Assembly (NCBI GenBank): GCA_013398955.1
Contig: VWPU01012176.1
Span: 1-64,000 of the forward strand
Reading direction: 5' to 3'
DNA: 64,000 nt
Source of the DNA: Callaeas wilsoni
Lineage: Eukaryota; Chordata; Aves; Passeriformes; Callaeidae
Under the pieces are notes generated by a model, which saw only the letters and a list, made by a program, of their open reading frames with translations, ran no database searches and was not told where the DNA came from. The position numbers were made by a program, and so were the translations under genes. This document shows positions 22,001 to 35,092 of this stretch, in pieces (position 1 is the first letter of the stretch; every line of letters starts with the position of its first letter).

Positions 22001-24347
22001 GCTGCAGTAAGGCAAGCAAAGTTGGAGAGATGTCATAGGACAACAGGTGAAATAACAGCTTGAGGTCTCTGTACTCTCAGAAAAGTATTGAACTGACTAA
22101 TAATAATTTGTTTGTGGTTATATATACTTTAGAGCAAGGAATCAGAGCATTTCACAAACACGTTGTAGTGTAGTGTATTCCTTTGCAACTGGAACTTCTG
22201 TGTTGTTCTAATACAATGTGTCTAACTTTACAGAAGGTGTCTTATGTATATCAACAGTTGTGTACTGAAGAAATGCTGTCTGGCTCCTGAGAAAGCAGTC
22301 TCAATTAAATCAGGCAGGAGAAGGTCACCGTGGGTCATAAACTATGAGCAAATCACAAAACCATTCAGACTTTTCATATACGAACAAGTGACAAAGTAGT
22401 GAATATATTTGATTCCGTTTCAGACTTTTGTAAACAAATAAACTGCAACCCCAGTCTGATAATGTGATCGTATACAAAAATTCCAATCAGCATGCATATT
22501 CTTCTTGCTTTTTTCCCCTGATGAGGTAAAAAAATCTCAACTTTATTCATGTTTATAGCAGGTCAACTCTCTGTGTTATGAACCTGACAGTGTAGTGTTA
22601 AACAAAGAACCAAGTTAATTTTGGGATATTCTCATACTAGAAAAGGGTGAAAATATTGTGTACTTGACAGCAGATAATCTCGTGGCATTTGAGTAACTTT
22701 GTTTACCACTCAGGAGGTCAGTGCAAGAAGCTAAGCAGTTGGTTCCATGTACAAATAAGTAGATCCCATGTGGCTAAATGACAGTGACAGAGCATTGCAG
22801 ATTGGACCTCATTTTTCATTTCCTGCTTTTAGAATAGTTCCATTCAAATCCCTGCTTTTTTTAAGGATTTGATATATTGCAACCCATGTGTTTGGGAGTT
22901 AAATAATGAATATCTGTGAAAATTAGGTATGAGCAAATCAAGTGGAGAGGATTTGGAAAATGTAAAATGGTTTTTAGATTCACAGAATTTATCAACTTTT
23001 TGAAAATATTTTTTTACTCCCAAGAAAAAGCACTATATTATGTCCAAGAAACATCAGTTGTGGCACGGAATGGGGGGGTCAAGGGGAGAAGAATAGTTTT
23101 ACCTGAATAAAAGGTCTGTGCAGATGCTGAAGAAAACGAAAGATGATGTTGCATGGCAGAATTAATCTGTTTCAGCAAGTATATATGCTGTAGATGGAGC
23201 AGCAGCTGAATTGCTGTAGAAATTAATTTGCTCCACACAGAATAAGTTGAATAATTTACTAGAATAAACATGCAGGGCAATGATGGGAAGTCATCTATTC
23301 GGTCTGTCTGTAAAGAGACAAAAAATGAAAGTAGTCTTGTAACTTGCTCTTTGCAAGCAGAGAGGGAAGGCATAAAAAGATTTCTTGGGCTGTGAGTGTG
23401 ACAGGATGGAGAAGCAGGATGGAGAGTAGCCATCCTGCACACTGCCATGTCAAGCAAATATGGGTACCTAGGAAAATGGACTCGCCAGCTCCAGCACCTG
23501 ACAATATAAAGGAAGGGTGTTTAGTGCTGCTCCTCATATCAGTGGGTGTTTCTTTCACCTGGAGAAAGGAAGAACTGGAATCTTAACGAATCTGTCCCTG
23601 GAGCAGTGCACCTGTGTACTGTTCCTTACACAGGACCTGTGACAGTTGTATCTGGGTTCTGCATGATGACCACAAAGCTTGTATGGTTACTGCCAATAAT
23701 ACAGTGGTGGAATATGGTGTTAAATCAGTTAGAATAATTTACAAATGAAAAAATGTGCTCTAATTTTGTTTTCCTTCTCAGTGAAGTAATAGAACGTTCC
23801 AGGTCTCCAGCAGAAGCCTGACAGAGAGGGAATGAACTCCTTATGGAAGTGTATGCATACGATCTGTGAAGTGAGGCCTTTGCCTGCCATCCTGACTGAA
23901 GCAGTGTGCTAGTGCAATCCCGGTCACTGGGAATGGGACATCACCATGCTGGGGAGCAGCCTTGCAGAGGAGAGAAAGCTCTGATGGTTTTCATGTGGTC
24001 TGTATCAGAAAATGCTCATGTCTTACACAAAGTATTGAATGGTTAATTTCCATTGGGACCAGTTGAATCAGTACATTGTTAAGGAGATAGAACTCTAGCT
24101 TCTTTTGTTATAGCCTGATGTCACATCAATAAGCACACGTGCAACTGTCCCCAGTTTTCTCTAAAACATCATGGAAGTGTTATATTTGGTTTGCCTGTGC
24201 ACGTAGAACATATCCTGTGAGACGGAAAGTTGTTGTGGTGTTGGAGAGCTTTTCTGGCGGCTGGATTTTGTAAAGTGCATATACCTGAGGTGGAATTCAT
24301 CTTGGGTAATGTTAACCAGGAGTCTATACACAGTTGTTTGGGCTCCC
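19063..24347. other. Intronic stretch, nothing recognised
   Basis: Contains a 151-codon + strand open frame at 20567-21022 that passes through a G-rich run near 20917-20930. It has no family resemblance I can see. Otherwise only short chance frames. Confidence 0.5.
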
Positions 24348-25049
24348 TTAGTAGCCTCCGAAAAAAGAATTGTGTCCATAGGGTGACTGACCCTCAGCCA
24401 GTGGTTGAATTTTAATGCACTTGTTAAAATGCATTACTTCTAGATGCGTGAAGGTGACATAAAATATGCCTTTACTGGTATCGTAGCAAATGGTTTCATC
24501 ACAGTGAGTAGTTGAGCTGGGCACTGCTGTTTGCATGTTTGCCTTCAGACACATTATAACGGGCATTTTAGAGGTAAGAGCTGATGTTGCCAGTCTTGAC
24601 TCCATGCTAATAGTGCTGGCAGAAATATTCTCTGAAGCTGCATAAATGTCTCTGTTAATGATCACAGTCTGGTTTTCTGACTTGGTAACATTTCCCATCA
24701 TACCAAGTAATTTGGAATTTGGGCTTGCATAGGGACAGGTGCAGTAGTTTATTGTAAGTTGGCAAAAAGGGTATTGGGGTATCCAGGTCTTCAAATTCTT
24801 GGTTTCAGAAATGTAGATGTGTACCATTTTCCTTCTGCTTGTTTTGCTGTTGAAAGAGGAACAGCCAGATTTCTTCTGCTGCTGATGCCTATAAAATTCT
24901 GACGTACAGAACTGCTTCTCTAACCACTGCTGGGAAATGAGTTCAGTGGGGTGGTTGATGGAGCAGCTGCTCCCTGTGCCTTGCCCAGCTGAGAAGATTA
25001 TTCTGCTGTCAGTTGATGTGCCTTTCCTGCCTACCCAAAGTTCTTCCAC
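24348..25049 (-). other. Unassigned 233-codon stop-free frame
   Basis: This minus-strand frame is open for 233 codons in AT-rich intronic DNA, much longer than its neighbours. The first codon given is GTG, not ATG, so it is an open stretch rather than a defined gene. The translation has about ten cysteines and three N-x-S/T sequons clustered mid-frame, and is rich in Ser and Thr, which would suit an extracellular protein. I recognise no domain. It could be a decayed retrocopy, an endogenous-virus remnant, an unannotated exon or chance. No promoter, poly-A signal or splice structure ties it to a gene. Confidence 0.25.
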
Positions 25050-26691
25050 TTCGGGTGATCATCTTCTGGTGAATTTGCAAAGCCTTATACCTTGGATCCA
25101 TTAGTGAAGCAGACTTTCTTGTGCACACTTAATTTGTTGTGCCCTCATGAGAACAGTTTCGTGCTATCCACGGCTTATGATTAGTCTGGCTTTTGAAGGC
25201 TGATTCAGCAGGCATATCTCCTATAGTAGTCTCAAGTGCAGCAAGTATTATGCATATCTGCTGTATCAAATTCCATGGAGCTTGTGGGTGGTTTGGAAAT
25301 AATGTAAGCTAAGCAGTTTTTGAGCACAGCTTGTTTTTGTAGATGAAGGCACAATAGCTTCTACAAAGTGCAGCTTTTAAATTTTTTTTGTCATGTACAC
25401 TAATCAGGAGTTTAGAAGTAAGATGTTTCCGTGAGAACCACTCTTTCTTTATGATCTGGGTGATGTAGGAGAACCCATTTTGCAGTGTTCAGGAATTGTT
25501 GGAAAACAGGTAAGTAGAAGATTGCAAAGGCTGAAAGGTGCCCTGACAGAGATGTACAGCAAGTCTTAATAATTTTACATGTACATAGATCTACGTGTGT
25601 GTAGCGATTCCACTGTACAGCATTAAGAGCTTAAGGTTTGTTTCAGGTTACATTGAACTTAGAAGAGAGCTGGTAGCTCTTGATAGTGAAGAAATACCTG
25701 TGAAGGATTTTTTAATTTCAATATGAGGAATGATGACATATTACTTTCTTTTATATAAGATCAGTGGCTCCATGAAAGGGTCCTTGTATTTTTTTTCGTA
25801 AGTGTGTGGTAAACCACTTAAAAAAAAGCATACAAGTGGACTTTATTTTTCAAGGTCAGACTTGTAGTTTTAGAAGGGGTATTGCTACTGTTTAGCTCTG
25901 TTCTCCTCACTAGCATTTACTGCTGAAGGGATACTGTTTATCATGTCTTTTCATATCCTTTTACTTTTCAAAAGGGAAAGCTTCATGTGCAGATAGCATA
26001 TGGAACGTATGAACAAATAATACCAGTGACAGGAAGGGCACAGGTCACAGTAGTATGACAGGGACTTGTTCTACATCCTCCCTGTGATCTGAATGCAATG
26101 AACAGTAGAGGGGAATGTAGCATGGGTAGTGAATCTTTATAATTTTTCCTTATTTTACAAATCCATTAGCTTCATAGCTGCTGTGTCTTTTGCAGGAGGA
26201 GCTGAAGGCAGGTGTGGTATAGCTTGGGTAGTGTTCCTGAAGGTGGAGGCACACTGCCAGAGCTCAGTTCTGCGTACATCTCTCTTGCTGTGTTGGTAAA
26301 TGCAGTAGTTTGCAGGGAACACCTTGTGCTCCTTCAAAGAATCTACACCTAAGAATTCTTAACAATTCCCTGTGTTACCTTTGCATCCGATTGCAGATGT
26401 GTCAGCCTTTCTGCTGAAAACGACAAAATCTGGAGGTAGGACAGGGCAGAATTGCGAGCTCGCTTATGTTATATATAATCCAGTTGGTTTGTAATGCTTC
26501 TCTGTAACCAGCTGATGTTTCTTCTTTGAGCAGCAATGTTTGATCGGTGTTAGACATTTTTGCTTTTGCTTATCGTGACGTCTGACACTACCATTGTCCC
26601 TGTTGTCCTTTTGATGCTTTTGCAAAAATCATGGAGTTACTTCTAATGCACACCATTTTTGTGAATCTGACATATCTTTTTTTTCCTTCAG
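25050..26691. other. Intronic stretch, nothing recognised
   Basis: AT-rich, ending in the pyrimidine tract of the candidate exon. No gene or repeat family is seen. Confidence 0.55.
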
Positions 26692-26832
26692 GTACAGTGG
26701 ACTTGGGAGAAGAAGCTGTTCTTTCAGTACAGGGATGCAAGTTCAGAGGAATGCCTGTTATGGCAGTGTTACAGATGCGTCAGTCGGCAGTTCAGAGGAG
26801 CAGTAGGGCAGCCACTTTCAGTAGAACAACAG
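26692..26832 (+). other. Candidate cassette exon (141 nt), unconfirmed
   Basis: A CTGAC branch-point-like sequence (A at 26670) is followed 21 bases later by a T-rich tract and CAG at 26689-26691, a near-ideal acceptor. A second AG six bases on (26697) gives a tandem acceptor. The segment ends CAG|GTGATA at 26832/26833, a weak donor. It is exactly 47 codons long. In the phase set by exon 1 it is open throughout, beginning VQWTWEKKLFFQYRD, and stays open to about 26874. A second frame is also open across it, so coding use is not proven. I do not recognise the peptide. It may be an alternative or terminal exon, or a cryptic site. Confidence 0.25.
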
Positions 26833-29800
26833 GTGATAAAGCACACATTAAAGAGGAAGAACAGCTTGGCCTCTTAGGCTGAGAAATGCGGAAGCTGGAC
26901 ATATTTGAGGGACCAGAACTTTTGTCTTGTCAGTAACCAATATCCCATTACAGGCATGGCCTGTGTAATATAGGAGCAGCACCAAGCCTTCTAACATACA
27001 TCCTAGTCCTAAAATCAGTTGCCACTTTGCATGCCAAAGGACAGTATATTGGCAAAAGAATTACTTCAGTATATATATAACTGAGGCACCTTGTTAGTGT
27101 TACGAACAGTGTTACTTGATGCAGGAGATGACTGAACCAGCAGAACAGCAGCTAGCAAGTTAGGCTGGGAAAGGCTGAACCCTGTGTCTCTTTCAAGGAG
27201 GAACAAATATTGCTTCAGTAAAAGAAGTTCCAACATTTTCTTGGGCATTAGAGACAAAAAGCATAGATAGAGGTCTTTGTAATCTGAGCAAACAGGTGCT
27301 TGCCAGTAACACTATATGAACATAAACATCAAGTCTTTGTAGTGATGGCAGCAGTATACTAACCTAGAGGCTTCTGAGTGTGTTCTCTTTTGGTTACATA
27401 GTTTTATTGAAAAAAGATCGGTCCACTTAAGTTTCTTAGGGCTCTTCTGCTTTGTAGAGTAAGTTCTTCCTGAACTAAGCAAAATGTATTAGCAGTGCCT
27501 AATTGCTGTATTAATTTGGAGGTGAATGTTATTTCCATATTCTAATGCATCAGACCTTGGTGATCTGAATCAGTGTAGCCCAGATGCCTCGGTTATCCAA
27601 CTGTAAGAACTGATCACAAAGGTTTGATGTGAAAATAGAAGTCTTCAAGTGATGGTGCACTGGTTATGTTCCTAGCACATAAATATTTCTGTGCATTGGC
27701 AGATAAAGGAACTTGGTGACCTACTAGGTCTTTTCTATCTCTCTCTTATATGATTGTCCATGTTGAAGCCCTAGAGCATGACTGTTGTTGCCTCCTTCTG
27801 AGCCAGCTGGCCTCAGGGAAGGAATCTGTCTGTCAGTGAGTAGGAGAGCTCGCCAACTGGCCATGAGTTGTGTGCTGGCTCAGGAGACCCCTCCTTCATG
27901 CTTTTATAGCCTGCAGAAATGGGCCTCTCTATTACCTGAGCCCATGATTGTTTGGAGATTGGTGGGCTTTCCAACGACCCAGGGATAATAGCCTTGCACT
28001 TTATAGTGTTCTGCTGCCCTTTAAATTTGTAGTGAGAGCAAAGTGTGGCAGTTACTGAAATAGTGTGGAAATGGAGCCAGCCTGGGATCTCTGTGGAGAT
28101 CTAAAGCAAGTGGGGTGCAGTCCAGCATACCATACTGCTGGACCAATGTATTCCTTTGCAGCCTCAAGAGCTCTTCACAGTAACTTGAATATGCTCTGTC
28201 CTCCTGCAGGTGAAGGGGAAAGATAACTCTGGCATTTCACCTGGCGTTCTGTCTGTGAGATGGATCCCATGCGTGGCACAGGGCTTTCAGGCAGAGGGAG
28301 CATGTCTCCCATGTCATCAGTGCACTGAGATTAACATAAGTGTGCAGCTCATGAGCTGGGAGTGTCAATTACCACTGTACAAATCTTTATCCTTCACTCC
28401 TCTGGAGCCAACATAGCAATGGCTTCTAGAACATTACTGCAGTGAAAAAAAGAAGCCTTTGAATCCAAAATACCATCTTTTCTTTTTCGTATATATGCAG
28501 ACTTCCAGGTGTTATAGAGGAAAGGGTAAACGTGTAAAGAGGTGCATCTCTCTTAAAAGGATGAAGAAAAGAGATAATTAGGTTGGTTAAACAAGAGGAC
28601 AGGAAAGGTAGGAGAACAATCTGATGAAAAACACGTGAATAAAGAAGAATGAATAATAAGAGAGAAACTGATATCCGGAGAAATTGCCATTTTCTCAAAA
28701 ATTACTAGGAGTTTTGGGACCTTCCTGTCTTAAATTATTTCTCATGAGGATTAAGCTTCTGGGAATCTAAGTCACTATTGGAAAGGCTCTTTTTAGATTC
28801 TTGAATTGCTTCTTATGGTTTTAAAAACTTTAACCCCAGTCTGACATACTAGCAGAAGCTCACTGTCACTGAAACTATATGATACTGGGAAATACATCCA
28901 TGGGTTGCCTATGTGCTACACGTGTAGGATGCTGAAGGAAGCAAGATGAAGGTGCAGTGACAGTACAGAGCCAGGTGGAATATGATGTACTCTGAACTTC
29001 CAGGTCACAGAAGGAAGAATATTGAGTTCTGAAGTGCCTGGTCACAAAGGCCTAACAGACAAGTAGCTGTGTTGAGTCAGAATAGAGGTCTACACAGCTT
29101 TGTATAAATATCTTTTAATCTTATTTACCAGTCTGTATTTATTACCCCCTCCACTTCCTGTGATCAGTGTGACACTTCTTTTGTCAACAGGTGCTCTGAG
29201 AATATCTTTCCGTGTCTTGGGAGCCACAAAAGCTTTCTGATATGTCTTATATGCCACAGTAATATCTGGACTTAGAGTGATATAAAGCACTCTTGGATGC
29301 TGAGTTTATATTTAAGGAAAATCACAAAGTCAGCCTACATCAGGGTATGTTAGTGTAAGACCATGTCTTTGAATAGCTAATTCCTATGCACCACACTCTG
29401 CACTGCCCTGATATCTAGTGATTAAATAGTGTTTTTTAAAGTGGCACTAATATTGTGCATCTTCTGGCAGAAGTTCTTAAAATCTGCACCGATTGTAGTT
29501 GTTCAGTAAAAGGTAAGTATGCCCCTTAGGAGAGCTGCAAGGGAAAACAGCTTATCTGCACACACCTGAAACTGGAAGAGACAATTCACTGGAACTTAAT
29601 TGGCTGCATGCTGGAAAGACTAATGATGATTCTGCATTCCATTGGCAAAGAAATGAGGTAGATGGCAAAAAAAGCTCTTATTATAGTGCCTGGGTAGTAG
29701 AAATTTATGAGAAGCTTGTTCTGCTTTTGCAACCCGTGCTGTCTATTCAAAATCTTTCTGTAAGGTTTTTGAGGGAAAAAGCTGCAATACTGTATGGAAT

Positions 29801-30419
29801 CTAAAGAAAAAGGACACCTGCACCAAATCTGACAATGACTTAATTTCTGTCATGTCATATCCTAACTTCTGCAAATGTACTGTTGCTGTAAAAGAGTAAT
29901 TTAACCTTATTTGCAGTGTTTTCGTAGTAAAAGGATGCAGAGTGGGAAGAGGAAGGAGAAGCAGCTATTTTACGTTGATGTAATACTGCCAGCAAGGAAA
30001 GAATAAAATTACTCATGTCTCTTCTCAGCTTTGTCTTTCAGCAACTCTTGCTGTTCAGAGGAACTTGGCTATGATGTTGATCAGAGGGTGAAGTAGCCAG
30101 AACAGGTATGGTATTGACATGAAGGATGGAGTGCTGGCTGAATTGTGGGAATTTGGAAGAGACTATGAATTTTAGTAAAACTTCTCTCTTCAGTAAGGGA
30201 CATAAGGAAGACCTTAGGGCTTTGACTAGAGCTTTTTGTAGCCAGTATCTTATAGTATCTTATTTCAGCTGATAACCAGTAGCAAAGGTCAGTGGTGAAA
30301 GGGAGTAAGAACCAGAAAACCCATTTTGGTATTCCATTTTTATATTCTGATTTCCAGTCATCTGGGACTTCCTTAGTTGTAGGTTTTTAATTTGAATAGC
30401 TCTGCATGCTTTTTTTTTT
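26833..30419. other. Intronic stretch, nothing recognised
   Basis: AT-rich, with short chance open frames. A pyrimidine-rich CAG at 28209 resembles an acceptor but lacks supporting structure. Confidence 0.55.
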
Positions 30420-31295
30420 TCTGTTTTTCCACCTTCTATGTATTGGTCCAATTGAACTTTTAACCCATGAACGTTTTTGGCATAAACCTCATCCTCTGGC
30501 AGTTGGTGACATAACTTGGCTAGATTTTGTAGGAAGAAAACCACTTCGTTCATGAGCCTTTCACCTGCTAATTTAATTTGATGACCTCTGTTTCTTTTGA
30601 TGGAAATGCTGAAAAATCATTCTTTATTTACTTCCTTCACTTGTGAATTTGTAGACATGAATGGCATTTATCATAAATATTCAGTTAGTTCTTTCCAGGC
30701 TGAAGATACCATCTCTTTTTAGTCATTCTTTACACTGCAGCTGTTCCATTCTTTTCATCAAGCTGGTCATCCTTCCTTGTTTTTTGGTTCTGTTGTCTTT
30801 TCTGAGAAGAGCCAGCCATCCCTGTGCACAGTGTTCAAGATACAGATGAACCTCTCATTTAGGTTGTGGTGTAATATTCTTTTTTCTTTCCTGTCTTAAA
30901 GATTTCTAAAATTTCATTTGCATGTTTGGCTATTCCTGAGCACCAAGCTTAGATTTCATAAGGTTTCTACTATAACCCCTAAATTTGTCATGTGGCGTGT
31001 CAGCTGTTTCAGATCCCATCCACATGTATGTTGTGGAGGATTGTTTGAAGCAGTTATTAAAAATAGATTTCATTTGTCATTTGGTCATGATATTGTTAGT
31101 CATTGGTAACTCTTGTCAAATAGTTTTTGTATTTTAGTTTCTTGAATAACTTGGTGACATCTACAAACCTTGATGTTCTAATTCAAAATAAGGTTCATTT
31201 CATGCTTTTTCTGGGTTATTTGGCAGTATGTTGGACAGCAACAGCTATGGATCTGGAACAGATCCCTGCAGGACTTCACTGAACTCCTCTGAATC
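30420..31295 (-). mobile_element. Ancient decayed CR1-like LINE, antisense
   Basis: The + strand follows, with heavy divergence, the antisense order of CR1/L3-type LINEs. In order these are CATCCTCTGGCAG, GCTAATTTAATTTGATGACC, a CTGAAGATACC block, GTTCAAGATACAG, GACATCTACAAACCTTGATG and GGAACAGATCCCTGCAGGA. This order matches the end of the reverse-transcriptase ORF and its 3' region read backwards. No open frame of length survives. It is much more diverged than the three CR1 pieces elsewhere in the window, so it is an older insertion. The boundaries are approximate. Confidence 0.7.
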
Positions 31296-34170
31296 TCTCC
31301 TCTTCCTTTCCTTTTACCTTATTTCTGCCCACCTCCCCCACCACCCACGTCACTTCTAGTCTTCATCCAGAGCAGTGTCAATGAGGGAGTTTTCTGCAAT
31401 TCAAGAAGACTTCTTCACCATGATCTCTTGTGCCTGCATGCACAGAGATTTCTTCAGAGATCTCTAATGTTTGAGAAGCATATTTCCTTCTACAAAACCT
31501 GTCTTGGTCATCCTGCAAAGGAGAGGTCATTAGATTGTTGGCAGTAAGCAACATCCAAAAACTGCAAATTCAATGGCAATTAAAAACTGTGGCTAATGAA
31601 AAACTAGTTGTGAAACGGAATTTTATATTTTTTTTGTCACAAAGCTGTGGCTTTAAGAAACACACTAAACATTGGGGCATTGACTGAGTTGACAGTAGGG
31701 ACTCTCAGTTAATTTCAGATGCTTGTTTTAAAATTTTTGGTTTGTGATTTAGTGGAAAACATGCTTCTAATGCACACTTTATTTGAATGCCAAGTCCAGA
31801 ATTTCAGCATAAAGCCATTTTCTAGTTGTTCAGCCTCTTGGCAGAAGCAATGGTTACATTAATTTACACTTCCATAGCTTCCATGTATCTGAGAGAATTT
31901 TGGCCAAAAGAGTGCATTACCAAAAAGCTTTATACTAGGGACCAGAAGAAGCATAGAACCTTCTGAATCTGCTGCAGGAGATGATGGTATGCCATCCTCT
32001 AGATAGATTTTTTTTCTCCCGTAATTCCAGCTGCAAGAGCTGCACTTCATTGCTCAGAAAGTCTGTGTCCACTCAGCACCTCTTGGAGAAGTAGTGCCAT
32101 CGTTACTCCATGTTGTTTTAAGTAGTTCTGGGAGAACTGATTAATTGTTTCAAAAGACAGGAGGTATCTCCCTCCATTCTTTCCCAAATTCTCCCAAATT
32201 CTCTCTACAGAAAAAAAGCCAGGACTGAAAGATAGATGAGATCTACTTAAAAATGATGTTTTGCTGCCTGGCCCTGTTTGTTGAACTACTGACCTGGAGG
32301 TCAGAGACCTCAATAGTCCTTTGTCACTGTTAGGCCTATCTGTCCCCTGTGCATGGAAAAATGGATACTGGCAATGACTGGCTTGCAGGATGATTTTTTG
32401 GTGAGAAGTTGCTGTGCAGTGAAGAACAGTCCTATGAAAATACATTCCATGGTAACAGAAGAGCAATTAAATCCTATCTCTCCTAACTGGGAGATGCCTA
32501 ATATTGAGGTTATTGCCAAACTTTTAATACAAAACAAAAAGCAAACCCATTCCAAGAGGCTGAGGTTCAGATGAGCTTTCTCATTATATTATACTTCTTA
32601 TTATTTTTCATACATACATATTTCTAGCTATATATACACATATAGGAAGCCATTTAAATTTTTTCTATACCTGGAATTATTAGCAATGCCATGAGGCTAC
32701 TGTAACATTTGGAGTGGAGGAGATGTACTCAGCATTTCTGGTGTTCCAAGGTATTGGCATGTGACTGTCCATGCTGTGCATTAAGTCTGTGCTGGAGGAT
32801 AGGTGGCTAACTAGGTGGGCTGGGGAGTCATTATGCAAGCTAACTTGCTTCTGTGTCATTTTGTCAATAGAGGTGTTATAAAAATCAGTAGTAAGCTATT
32901 TGGGAACTGGGGCTTTGCCAGACGAAAAGAATTAGCAGCTTCTTGAATATCAGCAATAGAAATTGGGTCATCTGAGAAGTCAGCCATGTGCTCAGATATA
33001 GATGGTAACTGTAGTTTATTTAATAAGAGAATTTAATATAATTGGGAAGAATGCTGTGGGAGTGAACATCTAATATACAAAAAGAATTAATATAGTTTTT
33101 TTAGGGAACGTATTGGCTGTCTGCTCCGTTTTAAGCATAGGAATGTGCTTTGCTACTGGAATTGTTATTCTTTTTAGCTTTACCTTATTTTATGCAACAC
33201 GTCTTTTTGATAACTTGTCTCTTACTCTGGCTACGTGTGAAGTGTCCCACTGGCTTGCTCAGCTCCTGAAGAGGCATATCATCCTGGCTGGTGAAATTGC
33301 TTCCTGTTTATAGAGAGCAGTCTTACATGCCAGATCATACCAGGACATCCTGAAACTTGGAATCTTGTTTTGAAAAATTAAATGGGAAATTGATTGTTCC
33401 TTAGAGACTCAACTCATGGGAATAATACAGAACAAGAAAAAAACCCCATGATTGCCTGTAACAGTAGAAGAACAAAATGGTAAAGTTTATGTGAGTTGTT
33501 GTTTGAAGTAATGATCCTTTATGTCAAAGGGAAGCTGCAACAGAAAAGTAGGGTTTATGTATACAGAAATTTTGGAAAAATTCACACTGAGTTCTGTTTG
33601 TTAGCATTCGAAAGCCTTTTTAATTGCTACACTTCCAGAGAAGTAGGCTGTGTGGTCCAGCAGCTGGAGCAGTGACTGATTTGCTTGCATATTTCACCAC
33701 TGAACCGTTTTGTTTTTCTCTGTTCATAACTTCCTTGTTTCCTTCCCTATTTATGTTATCATGCTCACCATTGTGAACTAGTTTGTGGTAGTTGGTGTAG
33801 AAAAAAATGTTTTAATCATTGCTGTGTTTTGTGGAAGGCCTGAGGGATGTTAAAAACCCCAAGAACAGGTGAGAGAAACATTTAGAGAAGTTTTAGTGCA
33901 AATGTGGATTGTGTATTTGTACATGTACTTTGTAGACTCTCTGTGCCATTCTCTTTGATTATGTTTAAATAGGTAATTCCGTAATTCTTTTAAAGAGGTA
34001 GTTAGGAATATCAATGTGAGCTTGGAAATGTTCATGACCTGTAATCACAGATGGTGAGAAAGCGTTTTTCCTCATAAATTCATAGGCATGAAGAAGCCAG
34101 ACCTTTTCTTCTGGAAGAAAGGGTGAACTTTACACAGCTTCACTGTATTTCTTCCTTTCAAGAATGTATT
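31296..34170. other. Intronic stretch, nothing recognised
   Basis: Only short open frames (up to 139 codons on the minus strand at 32047-32466) with no recognisable product. No repeat family is seen. Confidence 0.55.
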
Positions 34171-34292
34171 TGGCCAGATTTTAAAGAGCTCAGCTCCCAT
34201 TTGGGCACCTAAATTAAATGGCTGGATTTGCAAAAGTGTTTAGCATCCAGCAGCTACTTTTATTCCCACATATGTACCCAAATGGGAGATGA
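34171..34292. mobile_element. Possible remnant of an ancient palindromic MITE-like repeat
   Basis: The block contains GGCCAGATTTTAAAGAGCTC, CCCATTTGGGCACCTAAAT, a second GGCTGGATTTGCAAAAGTG and CAAATGGGAG. These recall the arms of palindromic 'GGCCAGATTTTCAAA' repeats seen in sauropsid genomes. The copy is rearranged or very decayed. Confidence 0.35.
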
Positions 34293-34989
34293 GTTGTTTT
34301 GACAGTGTGGCCCATTATTTGTCAAGTTGGTTGTGATTAAGACTCAGAGCATTCCAGGAGCACTCTATTAAAATACTCATAGAGCAGACAACCTTATGGG
34401 GCCATTTATGAAGCCATACTGCTGAGCCAGTAGAAATGAAATCCGAAATTGTGCAACCACATCCTGTAAATGGAGAAGATAAATAGCTGGTGGTTGTTCT
34501 TTTCCCCTGTTTAGAGAATGCAGCTGAAAATGAGAGTAAATTCAGGCAGTTGCAGCCACAAAAAAACTTCAGACAAAATTGGGGTTTTCTGTTTAAGTCC
34601 ACCATGTGCTTACAAGTTCTGTGAATCTGTGCTCTGAACAATTTGTTTTTCTAGGAATTTGCATTTACCTTGCCTTAACTCAAATTTTGTGCCACTGAGC
34701 TTACATAAGTGTTTTAAAACCATGGTAGCTGAGGCTCTCCCAAATACCACTGCATGAGTACTCATGATGTGCCTGGTTTATTGGTGTGGACAGAATAGAT
34801 TAATGTCCCAAGCTGGGTATGTCTGCACGGCACACTGAAGTGCTGGCTGACACGTCTGAGCTGGTGCTCACTTGTGGAAGCAGTTTAATTATGTCAATGT
34901 ACTGATTGCTTCAGGAGGATGTATAGGGTTTTACAGTTCAGAATTAGCCTGATTTTCTCTGCAGAGGGTGGCACAGTGTTGCAGACATA

Positions 34990-35045
34990 GAACTAAGGCT
35001 GGTAGAACTAGGAATTCAGTCTGAATCTCTTGTATTTCAGGCCAG
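34990..35045 (-). mobile_element. Possible MIR fragment (weak)
   Basis: The segment with CTGGTAGAACTAGGAATTCA and AGGCCAGTGTCC loosely follows the antisense tRNA-proximal part of MIR. It lacks the diagnostic core, so the call is tentative. Confidence 0.3.
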
Positions 35046-35063
35046 TGTCCAAATTAGTGTATT

Positions 35064-35092
35064 TTTGTTTGTTTGTTTGTGTTGTTTTGTTT
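35064..35092. repeat. TTTG-rich simple repeat
   Basis: Three to four TTTG units run into a degenerate TTGTTTTGTTTC tail. Confidence 0.8.

Noticed and set aside
28210..28254. Possible 45-nt micro-exon between CTCCTGCAG and GTGAGA
   Set aside because: Length and phase fit exon 1, but the peptide is unremarkable, the GTGAAG after the AG itself looks like a donor, and such pairs are common by chance in a 63-kb intron.
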